Part shown: piece after piece, positions 8,615-16,595 of the stretch
Position numbering within the stretch: the first letter of the stretch is position 1
How the letters are laid out: every line of letters begins with the position of its first letter
Assembly (NCBI RefSeq): GCF_021295315.1
Contig: NZ_JAIMJA010000002.1
Location: 124,001-188,000, forward strand
Direction: 5' to 3'
Source of the DNA: Motilimonas cestriensis
GTDB taxonomy: Bacteria; Pseudomonadota; Gammaproteobacteria; Enterobacterales; CBDFNC01
Length of the DNA: 64,000 bases
The notes under the pieces: model-generated
Told to the model about the DNA's origin: nothing
The model's database searches: none
The model's input: only the letters and a program-made list of their open reading frames with translations
Made by a program: the position numbers and the translations under genes

Positions 8615-9667
8615 TTAACGCCCCCAATGCTGCTCAGCCCAAGCTTGCTGCTGCTCAAGTGTTTTAAAGCTCCATGCTAAGATGCGGCTAATTTTTTGTC
8701 CTTGTTGCATTTGGATCACTTCACATTGCGCCACATTAAGCTGCTGTAAGTGCTTTTTCAGTGGCCGCACATGTTCACCTTTCGCCACTAAGCTACTAAA
8801 CCAACAAACTTGTTCGGCAAAGCCCACGCTTTCGGTGGCCATGCGTTTTAAAAATGCCAGCTCACCACCGGGACACCATAGTTCGGCCTTTTGACCTCCA
8901 AAGTTTAATGTTGGCGCGTTACCCGACCCCGTCGTCTTTTCTTTACCTTTATTTAAGTTTTGCCATTTACGTTGGCTGCCTTGGTGCGCCTCAGCTAACG
9001 AGGCATGAAACGGCGGGTTACAAACGGTCAAACTAATGGGCAGCTTCGCCTTAATAATGCCTTTGAAAAAATATTCAGACTGGCTTTGCTGCTTCACATC
9101 GATCAAGCCCGTTAAGTTGGGGTTAGACTGCACAATCGCCTGCGCCGTTTTCACCGAAACGGGGTCAATATCACTGGCGATAAATGACCAGCCATAACTC
9201 TGACTGCCAATAATGGGATAAATGCAATTTGCACCCGTACCTATATCCACCAGTTTGATCTTCTTCCCAATTGGCACTTTGCCTTGATTGAGACGCGCTA
9301 ATAAATCTGCGCCGTAATGAATGTAGTCGGCGCGCCCTGGGATCGGCGGGCATAGATAACCAGCTGGAATTTGCCAAAATTTAACCTGATAGTAATGGGC
9401 CAGCAGCGCTTGGTTTAAGCAAAGCACGGCCTGCTCATTACTAAAATCAATGCTGCTATCCCCTTTCGGGTTCGGTACTAAAAAACGTGATAATGCTGGC
9501 AGAGCAAGGCATAAAGCCGAAAAATCATACCGGCCAACATGTGGATTTCTCGGATGCAACGCACCTTTACCAGAGGCTTTATTATTTGGCTGATTTGCGT
9601 CTTTTTTTAGCTTATGCGTTTCAGCGGAAGATACGCGGGCTTTACGCGGCACATTGTGAGAAGACAT
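8615..9667 (-). CDS. rlmF: 23S rRNA (adenine(1618)-N(6))-methyltransferase RlmF
   Basis: A 350-residue S-adenosylmethionine-dependent enzyme that methylates A1618 of 23S rRNA. After a basic, low-complexity N-terminal extension of about 40 residues comes the family opening LHPRNPHVGRYDFSAL. The SAM-binding segment is KIKLVDIGTGANCIYPIIGS (about residues 140-159) and the catalytic N6-adenine motif is seen as CNPPF at about residue 215. The protein is somewhat longer than the E. coli enzyme because of the N-terminal tail. It is a single gene, divergent from the LysR gene at 9995. Confidence 0.93.
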   Translation of the reverse strand: MSSHNVPRKARVSSAETHKLKKDANQPNNKASGKGALHPRNPHVGRYDFSALCLALPALSRFLVPNPKGDSSIDFSNEQAVLCLNQALLAHYYQVKFWQIPAGYLCPPIPGRADYIHYGADLLARLNQGKVPIGKKIKLVDIGTGANCIYPIIGSQSYGWSFIASDIDPVSVKTAQAIVQSNPNLTGLIDVKQQSQSEYFFKGIIKAKLPISLTVCNPPFHASLAEAHQGSQRKWQNLNKGKEKTTGSGNAPTLNFGGQKAELWCPGGELAFLKRMATESVGFAEQVCWFSSLVAKGEHVRPLKKHLQQLNVAQCEVIQMQQGQKISRILAWSFKTLEQQQAWAEQHWGR

Positions 9668-9994
9668 GAATAACCACTTAATTAAAATCGAAAACGACTA
9701 TTATGCTGAATGACGCTAACATACCGCTAGGTCACTCAACATAAAAAACGAAATAACCATTCTACTGATTTGCAGTAAAAAACCCTAATAACATCATATT
9801 TCCACAATAAACACCGATCTATATCAAGTTTTGGCTGCATAATTACCTTGCTGAACCGCCCTTGCCACATCTAAAATCATCATCAAACAAACCATCAATT
9901 TTATTGATACTGTATAAGAAACAATTTCAGTATATATTTCACTCAATTTCGCAAAGCAAACCTATACACTAATGAATAAGGCTCAAGTTCAACC
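9668..9994. other. Intergenic region, 327 bases
   Basis: AT-rich divergent promoter region for rlmF (minus) and the YeiE-like regulator (plus). No gene, RNA or clear repeat was seen. Confidence 0.4.
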
Positions 9995-10909
9995 ATGAAG
10001 TATTCTCTCAAACAACTGGCCGTTTTTGATGCGGTGGCCAATTTAGAAAGTGTCAGTGCTGCCGCGAGAAAGTTATCAATGACCCAATCTGCCGTTAGCA
10101 TGTCATTATCGCAACTTGAGAATTTACTCGACCGCCCGCTGTTTATTCGCCAAGGTAACCGCCTGAGTTTAAGCCATTGGGGAAAATGGTTAAGGCCACG
10201 GGCTAAGCGTTTACTACAAGATGCCCAGCAAATTGAACTCGGCTTACATGAGCAGCACATAATTAGCGGTTGTATTCAATTAGGATCAAGCCAAACCGCA
10301 GCCGAACATTTACTGCCACAGCTAATCAGTAAAATTGATGAAGACTTTCCAGAATTACGCATAGAGCTGATAGTTGAGAATACCGAAAATGTCATCGATG
10401 GATTGCTCAACTATGAATATGAGCTAGGTATTATTGAAGGGCGTAATGATGACTCGCGTATTCATTCAGAAACCTGGATGGACGATCACTTAGTGGTGAT
10501 CGCTTCTCCGCACCATCCTTTTGCCCGTCACAGCACCGTTAACCTCGCGCAATTAGAGCAAGCTAAGTGGGTGTTACGTGAACAAGGCTCGGGCACCCGC
10601 CGCATTTTTGATGGCGCAGTCCATGGCTTAATTGAAAATATTAATGTTTGGAAAGAATACGAGCATATTCCCGTATTAAAAGCGTTAGTGAAAAACGGCC
10701 CCTATTTAGGCTGTGTTCCTTATTTAGATGTTGAGAAAGACATAGCTGATGGCGTTTTAGTAGTACTAAACACCCCGCAACTTAACATGAAGCGCAGTCT
10801 TTCTTTTATTTGGCGTAACGACGCCGGGGATAATCCATTACGAGACTGTTTTTTATCTGAAGCACGCCGCTTAGTTAAACGCCGCTTGAAAGAAGCAACT
10901 AATAAATAA
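9995..10909 (+). CDS. LysR-family regulator, YeiE-like
   Basis: A 304-residue LysR-type regulator. The winged helix opens MKYSLKQLAVFDAVANLESV and continues with AARKLSMTQSAVSMSLSQLE (residues 22-41). The effector domain has GSSQTAAEHLLPQLI and VLREQGSGTRRIFDGAV, the latter a pattern shared by CysB/YeiE-like members that bind sulfur anions or small anions. The assignment as YeiE-like is by overall resemblance. It is convergent with the formate-channel gene. The last about 165 bases of this gene are present again, in decayed form, just downstream. Confidence 0.85.
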   Translation: MKYSLKQLAVFDAVANLESVSAAARKLSMTQSAVSMSLSQLENLLDRPLFIRQGNRLSLSHWGKWLRPRAKRLLQDAQQIELGLHEQHIISGCIQLGSSQTAAEHLLPQLISKIDEDFPELRIELIVENTENVIDGLLNYEYELGIIEGRNDDSRIHSETWMDDHLVVIASPHHPFARHSTVNLAQLEQAKWVLREQGSGTRRIFDGAVHGLIENINVWKEYEHIPVLKALVKNGPYLGCVPYLDVEKDIADGVLVVLNTPQLNMKRSLSFIWRNDAGDNPLRDCFLSEARRLVKRRLKEATNK

Positions 10910-11070
10910 AAGATGGTGCTAAATACAGCAACACCAATCACGGCTAAACATGAAGCGCAGTCTTTCTTGTATTTAGCGCAACGACGCCGGAGATATCCAT
11001 TACGAGACTTTTTTATCTGAAGCACGCCGCTTAGTTAAGCGCCGCTAGAAAGAAGTGGCTAATAAATAAA
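10746..11070 (+). repeat. Decayed tandem duplication of the LysR gene 3' end
   Basis: Bases 10785-10910 (end of the LysR gene) and 10948-11070 are near-identical over about 123 bases. Shared blocks include GAAGCGCAGTCTTTCTT, CCATTACGAGACT, TTTTTATCTGAAGCACGCCG and AATAAATAAA. A weaker match extends back so that copy 2 may begin right at 10911, giving a unit of about 160-163 bases. Copy 2 has an in-frame TAG early and small indels, so it no longer codes. Confidence 0.9.
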
Positions 11071-11096
11071 ACAGCGCCTAATTGGCGCTGTTGTTG
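11071..11096. terminator. Terminator between convergent LysR and formate-channel genes
   Basis: Perfect 8-bp arms ACAGCGCC / GGCGCTGT with a five-base loop, then TTGTTG on the plus strand. It lies just after the second copy of the duplicated LysR tail. Confidence 0.6.
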
Positions 11097-11122
11097 AAAA
11101 AATGTCTTAATTTTTCGCGTTT

Positions 11123-12640
11123 TTATGCCGCACTGGTTTCAGACTCTTCTGCCTCAACAGCTACCGGCTTTTGCGTACGCACTAGTTTAGTTAGCACTTG
11201 CTCGCGGCGGATCACCCCACATAAGCGGCCACCTTCTACCACAGGGTAGGCACTAGGACGGTTAGCACGCGCGCTGCGCAAGCGCTCTTCATAACTTTGG
11301 TAACTACTGCCGATATACATACCGCCATCTGACACTGGGAATAACTTGTCTTTATCGACAATCATTAGCTCTAACAACTGTGCCACAGAGTCACTCGGCT
11401 CTACCGTTAGCATTTCAAATTGCATTAAATCACGGACCAACAACTGCAAATCGGCGCTGTATTCTTCCGACCACAAACCACGTAATAGGTCCTGCTCTGA
11501 GATAAAACCAATCAGTCTTTGTTGCTGATCAACCACTGGTGCACTGCGAACATCACTTTGCGCTAATAACTCTAAGGCTTGGTACACATTCATTTCTGGC
11601 GTTAATGTAACAGGTTGAGCGTCCATAACATCGCGGATAACTAAATTATTGATGGCTGTTTTCATAGTGGATTCTTCTCCGTAAGATTTTGAATAGTTTA
11701 AATTTTGTTCTATATGATCAACTTTACTCGCGCTGCCTTTTTCAACAGCCCAGTAACCTAGGCCAACAAAGACCCCGCCACCGACAATGTTGCCCAAGGT
11801 CACCGGTACTAAGTTGTGACTAATAAAATTACTAAAGGTTAAATCGCTAAATTGCCCTGCGGGAATGCCTAATGCGGCAAACAAATTCGCGCCAGCAAAG
11901 TGCTCAATCGCAATGCCCAGCGGCACCATAAATAAGTTAGCGATACTGTGTTCAAAACCACTGCTAACAAACATCGCCACAGGTAAAATCAGCAGTGTGC
12001 TTTTGGTTAATACATCTTTGCTACTAAAGGTCATCCAGACACCTAAACAGACCAATAAGTTACAAAGCACGCCCAAAGCAAAAGCTTGGCCCCAACTGTG
12101 ATGCAGCTTATGTTGCGCAATGTGCAAGGCATTTAAACCCCAATGCGCGCCATCGAGCTGCCACATGCCGCCCCACATCACTAAGCCCAATATCAACGAC
12201 GCACCGATAAAGTTGCCGCAATACACCCGAGACCAGCACACTAATAGCTGCTTGGTGGTAATACTGCCTTTAGCCCAAGCTATCGTGGTTAATACGGTGC
12301 TAGTGAAAAGCTCACCACCACACACCACCACTAAAATCAGCCCCATACTAAAAGCTAAGCCACCAGCCAAGCGTATTAGCCCCCAAGGCGCACCAGCTGC
12401 GCCGGTGGTCACTGTGATATAGAAGACAAACGCCAAAGCAATAAACGCCCCCGCAAACACAGCTAAACCAAATGACTGCCAAGGTGATTTGACCGCTTTG
12501 TCTTTGCCATATTTCGCCCCTTGCTCAAACATACTGGGCTGAGCGTTAGCTATCTGAGTCGCTTGTTTCAACGGCGTCACATTCAACGCTGACATAGTCA
12601 TGGGCTCAGGTGTCACGATTAATTGCCGCGCTCCTTTCAT
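11123..12640 (-). CDS. Formate/nitrite channel (FNT family) fused to C-terminal CBS domains
   Basis: A 505-residue protein. Residues about 52-300 are a complete FNT channel, the pentameric membrane pore for formate or nitrite, with six hydrophobic segments and the hallmark SSGFEHSIANLFMVPLGI (about 226-243), which carries the central pore histidine. After a short polar linker, residues about 335-390 form one CBS domain (RDVMDAQPVTLTPEMNVYQA) and about 402-487 a second (RDLMQFEMLTVEPSDSVAQ) with an insert around DKLFPVSDGGMYIGSSY. CBS pairs usually bind adenosine nucleotides. Ordinary FocA/NirC proteins are about 280 residues, so this one carries a built-in regulatory tail. The ATG has AGGGAG before it and overlaps the stop of a mini-ORF. 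Confidence 0.9.
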   Translation of the reverse strand: MKGARQLIVTPEPMTMSALNVTPLKQATQIANAQPSMFEQGAKYGKDKAVKSPWQSFGLAVFAGAFIALAFVFYITVTTGAAGAPWGLIRLAGGLAFSMGLILVVVCGGELFTSTVLTTIAWAKGSITTKQLLVCWSRVYCGNFIGASLILGLVMWGGMWQLDGAHWGLNALHIAQHKLHHSWGQAFALGVLCNLLVCLGVWMTFSSKDVLTKSTLLILPVAMFVSSGFEHSIANLFMVPLGIAIEHFAGANLFAALGIPAGQFSDLTFSNFISHNLVPVTLGNIVGGGVFVGLGYWAVEKGSASKVDHIEQNLNYSKSYGEESTMKTAINNLVIRDVMDAQPVTLTPEMNVYQALELLAQSDVRSAPVVDQQQRLIGFISEQDLLRGLWSEEYSADLQLLVRDLMQFEMLTVEPSDSVAQLLELMIVDKDKLFPVSDGGMYIGSSYQSYEERLRSARANRPSAYPVVEGGRLCGVIRREQVLTKLVRTQKPVAVEAEESETSAA

Positions 12641-12702
12641 AACGAACTCCCTATGGCGACATGCCCTTTCAATGGCAAAGCCCCCTTTACTTGTACAACC
12701 AT
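12637..12702 (-). CDS. Possible leader peptide (21 codons) coupled to the formate channel gene
   Basis: A short open frame read ATG to TGA, with predicted product beginning MVVQVKGALPLKGHVAIG. It has a strong ribosome site AAGGAG six bases before the ATG. Its TGA overlaps the ATG of the channel gene as ATGA, the classic arrangement for translational coupling. It lies in the same orientation and directly upstream. No homolog is known to me, so its reality rests on these signals. Confidence 0.45.
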   Translation of the reverse strand: MVVQVKGALPLKGHVAIGSSL

Positions 12703-12976
12703 CTCCTACTCCTTTTGTCTGTTGGTCTATGGGTGTTGTTGATTTTGGTTTTGGTTATTGTTGTTTGCTGAGCGTTGACGCGGTGTTGTTGACCGATGTC
12801 ACGCCTTAACGCCCATTCAGATTAGGGTGAGAAGAGTGATAATAAAATCTGATAATTTTGAAGGTATGATTCAATTAAATTGATGGATAAATATTATCGA
12901 CTGACTTGCCTTAACAAGTCAGTAGAACTGGTGTAGGGTTAGTGGCTTCCATCACTTCAATCCTAGGCGCTATTTT
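12703..12976. other. Divergent promoter region of the formate channel and NYN gene
   Basis: Contains a G/T-rich stretch near 12720-12770 and an AT-rich stretch near 12835-12900. No clear FNR or CRP half-sites were found by eye. No other gene was seen. Confidence 0.35.
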
Positions 12977-13459
12977 TTGGATAATAATCAACGCAGAGTG
13001 GCTATTTTTGTCGATGTGCAAAACATCTACTACACCACGCGAGAGGCTTATGGCCGGCAGTTTAACTACCGCGCGTTTTGGCAAAAAATAGCCGAGCAAA
13101 ACAACATAGTCGCCGCTACCGCCTATGCCATTCATCGCGGTGATGATGGTCAGCATAAGTTTCAAAGTGCATTGCGCCATATCGGCTTTGAGGTGAAATT
13201 AAAACCTTATATTCAGCGCAGTGATGGCTCTGCCAAAGGCGATTGGGATGTGGGGATTACTATCGATATTATGGAAGCCGCACGCGAAGTGGACGCGGTG
13301 ATCTTACTCTCTGGCGATGGTGATTTTGATATGTTGCTCGATAAAATAGGCGATTATGGCGTCACGTCCGACGTCTACGGCGTACCCAGCTTAACCGCCA
13401 ATTCATTGGTTGAAGCTTGCAGCGTGTTTCATCCCATCACCGAAGCCGACCTTCTTTAA
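12977..13459 (+). CDS. NYN-domain (LabA/PIN-like) protein
   Basis: A 160-residue single-domain protein of the NYN family, which share the PIN nuclease fold and are putative metal-dependent ribonucleases. Conserved acidic motifs are visible: RVAIFVDVQNIYY near residues 7-19, KGDWDVGITIDIM near 92-104 and LLSGDGDFDMLLDKI near 114-128, followed by VTSDVYGVPSLTANSL. These positions give the acidic metal-binding cluster of the fold. No in-frame ATG fits; TTG at 12977 keeps the whole first strand and is the best start, with a weak AGG eight bases upstream. It converges on the small gene at 13475. Confidence 0.85.
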   Translation: MDNNQRRVAIFVDVQNIYYTTREAYGRQFNYRAFWQKIAEQNNIVAATAYAIHRGDDGQHKFQSALRHIGFEVKLKPYIQRSDGSAKGDWDVGITIDIMEAAREVDAVILLSGDGDFDMLLDKIGDYGVTSDVYGVPSLTANSLVEACSVFHPITEADLL

Positions 13460-13474
13460 CCTAGTATTATTAAT

Positions 13475-13822
13475 TTATTGCTTTGCCAAGCGCTTGCTCC
13501 AGTTGCCATTGTGCTGCTCCTTGCAAGCGCTTTCACTGTCGAACTGCACTTGGCGCTGCACATTCTTTAGTTTAATGCCTTGTTTTGCTAACGCTTGCTC
13601 GACCCATTGCTTAAATAGCGCATCTTGCTTATCAACCAAACATTGGCGCAGCTGATCTTGCTCAGTAAAAACACATGTCACTAATAAGCTGGTACTTACC
13701 TGCTGATAGTTAACACTATGGGTTAGCCATTCAAAACCAGCTACCTTTGTTAATGCTTGGTCACAAACTTGGGTTAATGCCGTCACGATTTGTTGTTCTA
13801 TTTTTTTATCTATTTTTCGCAT
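13475..13822 (-). CDS. Conserved small protein, sometimes labelled Fis-family
   Basis: A 115-residue soluble protein found in related marine gammaproteobacteria and often annotated, without strong reason, as a Fis-family regulator. It opens MRKIDKKIEQQIVTALTQVC, has GFEWLTHSVNY near residues 29-39, and ends in QFDSESACKEQHNGNW followed by a basic tail. I see no helix-turn-helix typical of Fis. The ATG at 13822 has GAGGA four bases upstream and is preferred to a GTG five codons earlier. True function is unknown. Confidence 0.75.
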   Translation of the reverse strand: MRKIDKKIEQQIVTALTQVCDQALTKVAGFEWLTHSVNYQQVSTSLLVTCVFTEQDQLRQCLVDKQDALFKQWVEQALAKQGIKLKNVQRQVQFDSESACKEQHNGNWSKRLAKQ

Positions 13823-13888
13823 CTGTTCCTCAAACACAATAGGGCATGCTTACAATAAGGCTAACTCGTCATCAAAGCTCAACAGCTC

Positions 13889-14620
13889 CTAACAACCACG
13901 AGCATAAAACCATAAGTTTAATTGCCCCGCTGGAGTATAGGCAGGCATCCAGCCTTGCAACACCACATCAGGTTTTTCTGATGGATCGCAAATAGAATGG
14001 CTCATAACTTGAACGTACAACCACAGCTTATCATCAACATTAGTACTCTTAACAACCGAAACTGATGTTTCGCCGCTAACTGAAGCTGAAATATCACTTC
14101 CGCCGGGACGCGTAAAAATGTGACCTGCTGAAGCCGGAGTAATATAACTCAGTCTTTTCTGCAATAAAGAAGCCAGTGAATGGTATTTGGCTTGGGGAGT
14201 TGCCTGAATCCATACTGGGCCATCAGCCGTGCGTAGTTTAAACCAATCATTATGCTGCTCAAGCACAACGGCAGCTGGCGACTCATAATCAAACTCTTGT
14301 GTATCTAACAGGCTCACACTGCCGTCGGCCTTGTTGTGAACATTAACAATTAAACCTTCACAACCACCAACGGCAGCAAAGCGCCAAAATTGATCCACTC
14401 GGATCACCCCAACAGCTTGTTCAGACTCGCTCACGGAGTAAAGCGGGATCACTTTTGGTGAAAACTGTTCACAGGGACCATGACCAAAAAGTTCTGGTAA
14501 GGTTAATAAGCCAACAATGGGCGCTTCAGCAAATGCTGATGCCATGTGAATAATTAATGCCGCAACGACTGAGAATGCAGTTAGCATCATTCTCGTGCGC
14601 TTTACCTTGTAACATGTCAT
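13889..14620 (-). CDS. Secreted protein with possible SH3-like segment
   Basis: A 243-residue protein with an N-terminal signal peptide: a basic start (MTCYKVKRTR), hydrophobic MMLTAFSVVAALIIHMA and a cleavage region near SAFA-EAP. The mature part contains VVLEQHNDWFKLRTADGPVW, which resembles the core of a bacterial SH3-type domain (about residues 112-131). There are a few cysteines (GPCEQF, GGCEG, HSICDPS, ARGC at the end) that could form periplasmic disulfides. No family is recognised. Start choice between GTG 14626 and ATG 14620 is uncertain; a GGAG lies upstream of both. Confidence 0.65.
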   Translation of the reverse strand: MTCYKVKRTRMMLTAFSVVAALIIHMASAFAEAPIVGLLTLPELFGHGPCEQFSPKVIPLYSVSESEQAVGVIRVDQFWRFAAVGGCEGLIVNVHNKADGSVSLLDTQEFDYESPAAVVLEQHNDWFKLRTADGPVWIQATPQAKYHSLASLLQKRLSYITPASAGHIFTRPGGSDISASVSGETSVSVVKSTNVDDKLWLYVQVMSHSICDPSEKPDVVLQGWMPAYTPAGQLNLWFYARGC

Positions 14621-14693
14621 ACACACGGCACTCCATTAATAGAGCTTAGCTATTTAGCTTGTCATCTCTAATGCTTTTTACATCTAGGCATCA

Positions 14694-15320
14694 TTAACTT
14701 CTCGTGGCAATAATCTTGATCCCTAATGCAATCATGGCTCCGCCTAACACGCGATCTACCCAATGGCCTAGCTTTTTAAACTTCAAGTTAATCGCAGGGC
14801 GTGATAGCAAGCCAACCACGGCCGAAAACCATGCCATTTGGATCACCATCATCCACACACCATAAATCGCGATTTGCGATACGGGCATGTCAGGCGACAA
14901 CACCACCGTGAACAATGAGACAAAATAAATCGGCGCTTTGGGGTTTAACGCATTACATAAAAAACCCATGCCGATGGTTTTTAAACCTGATCGAGCCGGT
15001 GCGATAGCTGCATTAGTGGTCGCTAACTCCGCTGGCTTAGCCATTAATCCTTTGATACCGATGTAAAGCAAATAACCGCCACCCAATATTTTGATCATCC
15101 ACAATAAGCTAGTAGAGTTAGCAATAATGGCGGCCAAACCAAAGGCCGAGTACAAAATATGAATAGAGAGGCCAAGGGTAATGCCAATGCTACAAAGTAA
15201 GCCGGCTTTTTTACCATGGCTGAGAGTTTGCTGTGACACTAGAACAAAGTCTGGTCCAGGCGAAGCCGCCGCCAATAAATGAATTGAGGTAATGAGTAAC
15301 AAACCTTGTATCAAATCCAC
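14694..15320 (-). CDS. LysE/RhtB-family amino-acid exporter
   Basis: A 208-residue inner-membrane exporter of the LysE/RhtB superfamily with about six helices. The family motif AAASPGPDFVLVSQQTLSHG lies at about residues 17-36, and LCNALNPKAPIYFVSLFT (about 122-139) is also typical. A GTG start at 15320 was preferred because GGAG lies six bases before it and the product then has the usual family opening (MDLIQGLLLITSIHLL). It differs clearly from the exporter at 169. Substrate unknown. Confidence 0.88.
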   Translation of the reverse strand: MDLIQGLLLITSIHLLAAASPGPDFVLVSQQTLSHGKKAGLLCSIGITLGLSIHILYSAFGLAAIIANSTSLLWMIKILGGGYLLYIGIKGLMAKPAELATTNAAIAPARSGLKTIGMGFLCNALNPKAPIYFVSLFTVVLSPDMPVSQIAIYGVWMMVIQMAWFSAVVGLLSRPAINLKFKKLGHWVDRVLGGAMIALGIKIIATRS

Positions 15321-15403
15321 AGCACGCTCCAACTATTATTTATTTCAATGATGATTCAATAAGCTAACAGATAATAATATGTCTTTCTAGCAGGTAGAGA
15401 GCA

Positions 15404-15877
15404 TCAGTGATTCAGACTGACAAATCGCTGTTGTAGCTTTCTCATCAGCCACCCCACTAACACTAAGGTAACGGCTCCCGTTAACACGGGCGAAAGCAAA
15501 AACGGCCAAGCCTGCCCTGTTAACATGATTAGAATAGGATTCGCCCCCGCTGGTGGATGCGTCGTTTTCGTTACTAACATCGCCGAAACAGCCAACCCGG
15601 TTGCTAACGCTACAGTTAACGGAGTCACTCCGATATATTGAGCAAACACCAGCCCGATAGTCGCGGTGATCAAATGACCGACTATCACGTTTTTTGGCTG
15701 CGCTAGCGGACTTGCCGGCACACCAAAAACCAATACCGCTGTTGCTCCCAATGGCGCCATCAACCAAAGCCCCTGAAAACCTATTCCATGGGCAGCAAAA
15801 CTGTCCGCTAATGAAAGTAAACCTATCGCCAAAAAAGCCCCTAACCCTGCCAATAACGACACCCCAATATGTCCCAT
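15404..15877 (-). CDS. HPP-family integral membrane protein
   Basis: A 157-residue membrane protein with four hydrophobic helices and the family-naming motif THPPAGANPILIMLTG at about residues 101-116. HPP proteins are integral membrane proteins; a nitrite-transport role has been reported for chloroplast/cyanobacterial relatives. Here the function is unknown. The ATG at 15877 is set by AGGGAGA five bases upstream; a longer reading frame with no ribosome site extends before it. The gene is divergent from a TetR gene, with palindromic operators in the 109-base gap. Confidence 0.85.
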   Translation of the reverse strand: MGHIGVSLLAGLGAFLAIGLLSLADSFAAHGIGFQGLWLMAPLGATAVLVFGVPASPLAQPKNVIVGHLITATIGLVFAQYIGVTPLTVALATGLAVSAMLVTKTTHPPAGANPILIMLTGQAWPFLLSPVLTGAVTLVLVGWLMRKLQQRFVSLNH

Positions 15878-15901
15878 ATCATTCTCCCTCTCAATAAAAA
15901 A

Positions 15902-15949
15902 GTAGACAGATTTGTCTACACACCGCAAATGGTAGACAATTCGGTCTCC
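15902..15949. promoter_or_regulatory. Two TetR-type operator sites
   Basis: Site 1 is a perfect 7-bp inverted repeat GTAGACA-gatt-TGTCTAC (15902-15919). Site 2, GTAGACA-attc-GGTCTCC (15932-15949), shares the left arm exactly and keeps the AGAC/GTCT core. They lie between the divergent HPP and TetR genes, where an autoregulating TetR protein would bind. The 30-base centre-to-centre distance puts them about three helical turns apart. Confidence 0.75.
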
Positions 15950-15986
15950 TTGTGTCAACATGTTTCTGTGCATGAAGGAGCAACAC

Positions 15987-16595
15987 ATGGGTAATGACAA
16001 GCGGCAATTATTGATCGACACAGGGCTTACTTTGTTTTATCAGCAAGGCATCAACTCTGTCGGCATCAATGAAATACTAAAAGTATCCGGGATAGCCAAA
16101 AAAACCCTCTACCACCACTTTTCGAGTAAAGAAGAATTAGTATTAGCTGCACTCGAAGCGCGGGATCAACGCTTTATCACTTGGTTAAACAATGAATTAA
16201 CTCAGGTTCAGCAAGGCTTACCTAATGAGCTCAGTGACCACGCTAAAAACCAACGAGTGATCATCGGCTTATTTAATGCCTTAACTGCTTGGTTTAATAA
16301 TCAAGTGCCCGAGCTTAGCCCATTTCGTGGCTGCTTTTTTATCAATAGTTCTTCTGAGTGCCACGGCCAATACCCTCAGGCAGCAGACTACTGCAAGGCG
16401 CATAAACACAAAATACGTCAACTGATTCAACAGCACTTACCCGAGGCGGACACGCCGCTATTGGATTTAGTTTATCTGCTAAAAGAAGGGGCCATCGTCT
16501 CAGCTCAAGTGGATCACGATTTACAAAGTGCACAAAAATGCGTCACTATCATAAAATGCTATTTAGCCAACCAATCAAGCGAGAGGAATCAATGA
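15987..16595 (+). CDS. TetR/AcrR-family transcriptional regulator
   Basis: A 202-residue TetR-type repressor. The DNA-binding domain occupies the first about 55 residues: KRQLLIDTGLTLFYQQGINS, then INEILKVSGIAKKTLYHHFS with the recognition helix, and SKEELVLAALEAR. The rest is a helical ligand domain (RGCFFINSSSECHG, a segment seen in many LmrA/YxaF-like members). The ATG at 15987 has GAAGGAG six bases upstream. The stop overlaps the start of the Gfo/Idh/MocA gene by four bases (ATGA). It probably represses itself, that enzyme gene and the divergent HPP gene. Confidence 0.9.
   Translation: MGNDKRQLLIDTGLTLFYQQGINSVGINEILKVSGIAKKTLYHHFSSKEELVLAALEARDQRFITWLNNELTQVQQGLPNELSDHAKNQRVIIGLFNALTAWFNNQVPELSPFRGCFFINSSSECHGQYPQAADYCKAHKHKIRQLIQQHLPEADTPLLDLVYLLKEGAIVSAQVDHDLQSAQKCVTIIKCYLANQSSERNQ

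Noticed and set aside
15387-15767. Minus-strand open frame overlapping the HPP gene
   Set aside because: It lies in another frame of the HPP gene, and its product has low-complexity Ser/Arg/Asp content without domain signs.
15404-16021. Longer HPP protein starting at 16021
   Set aside because: The extra 48 codons would cover the TetR operators and have no ribosome site, while ATG 15877 has a strong one.
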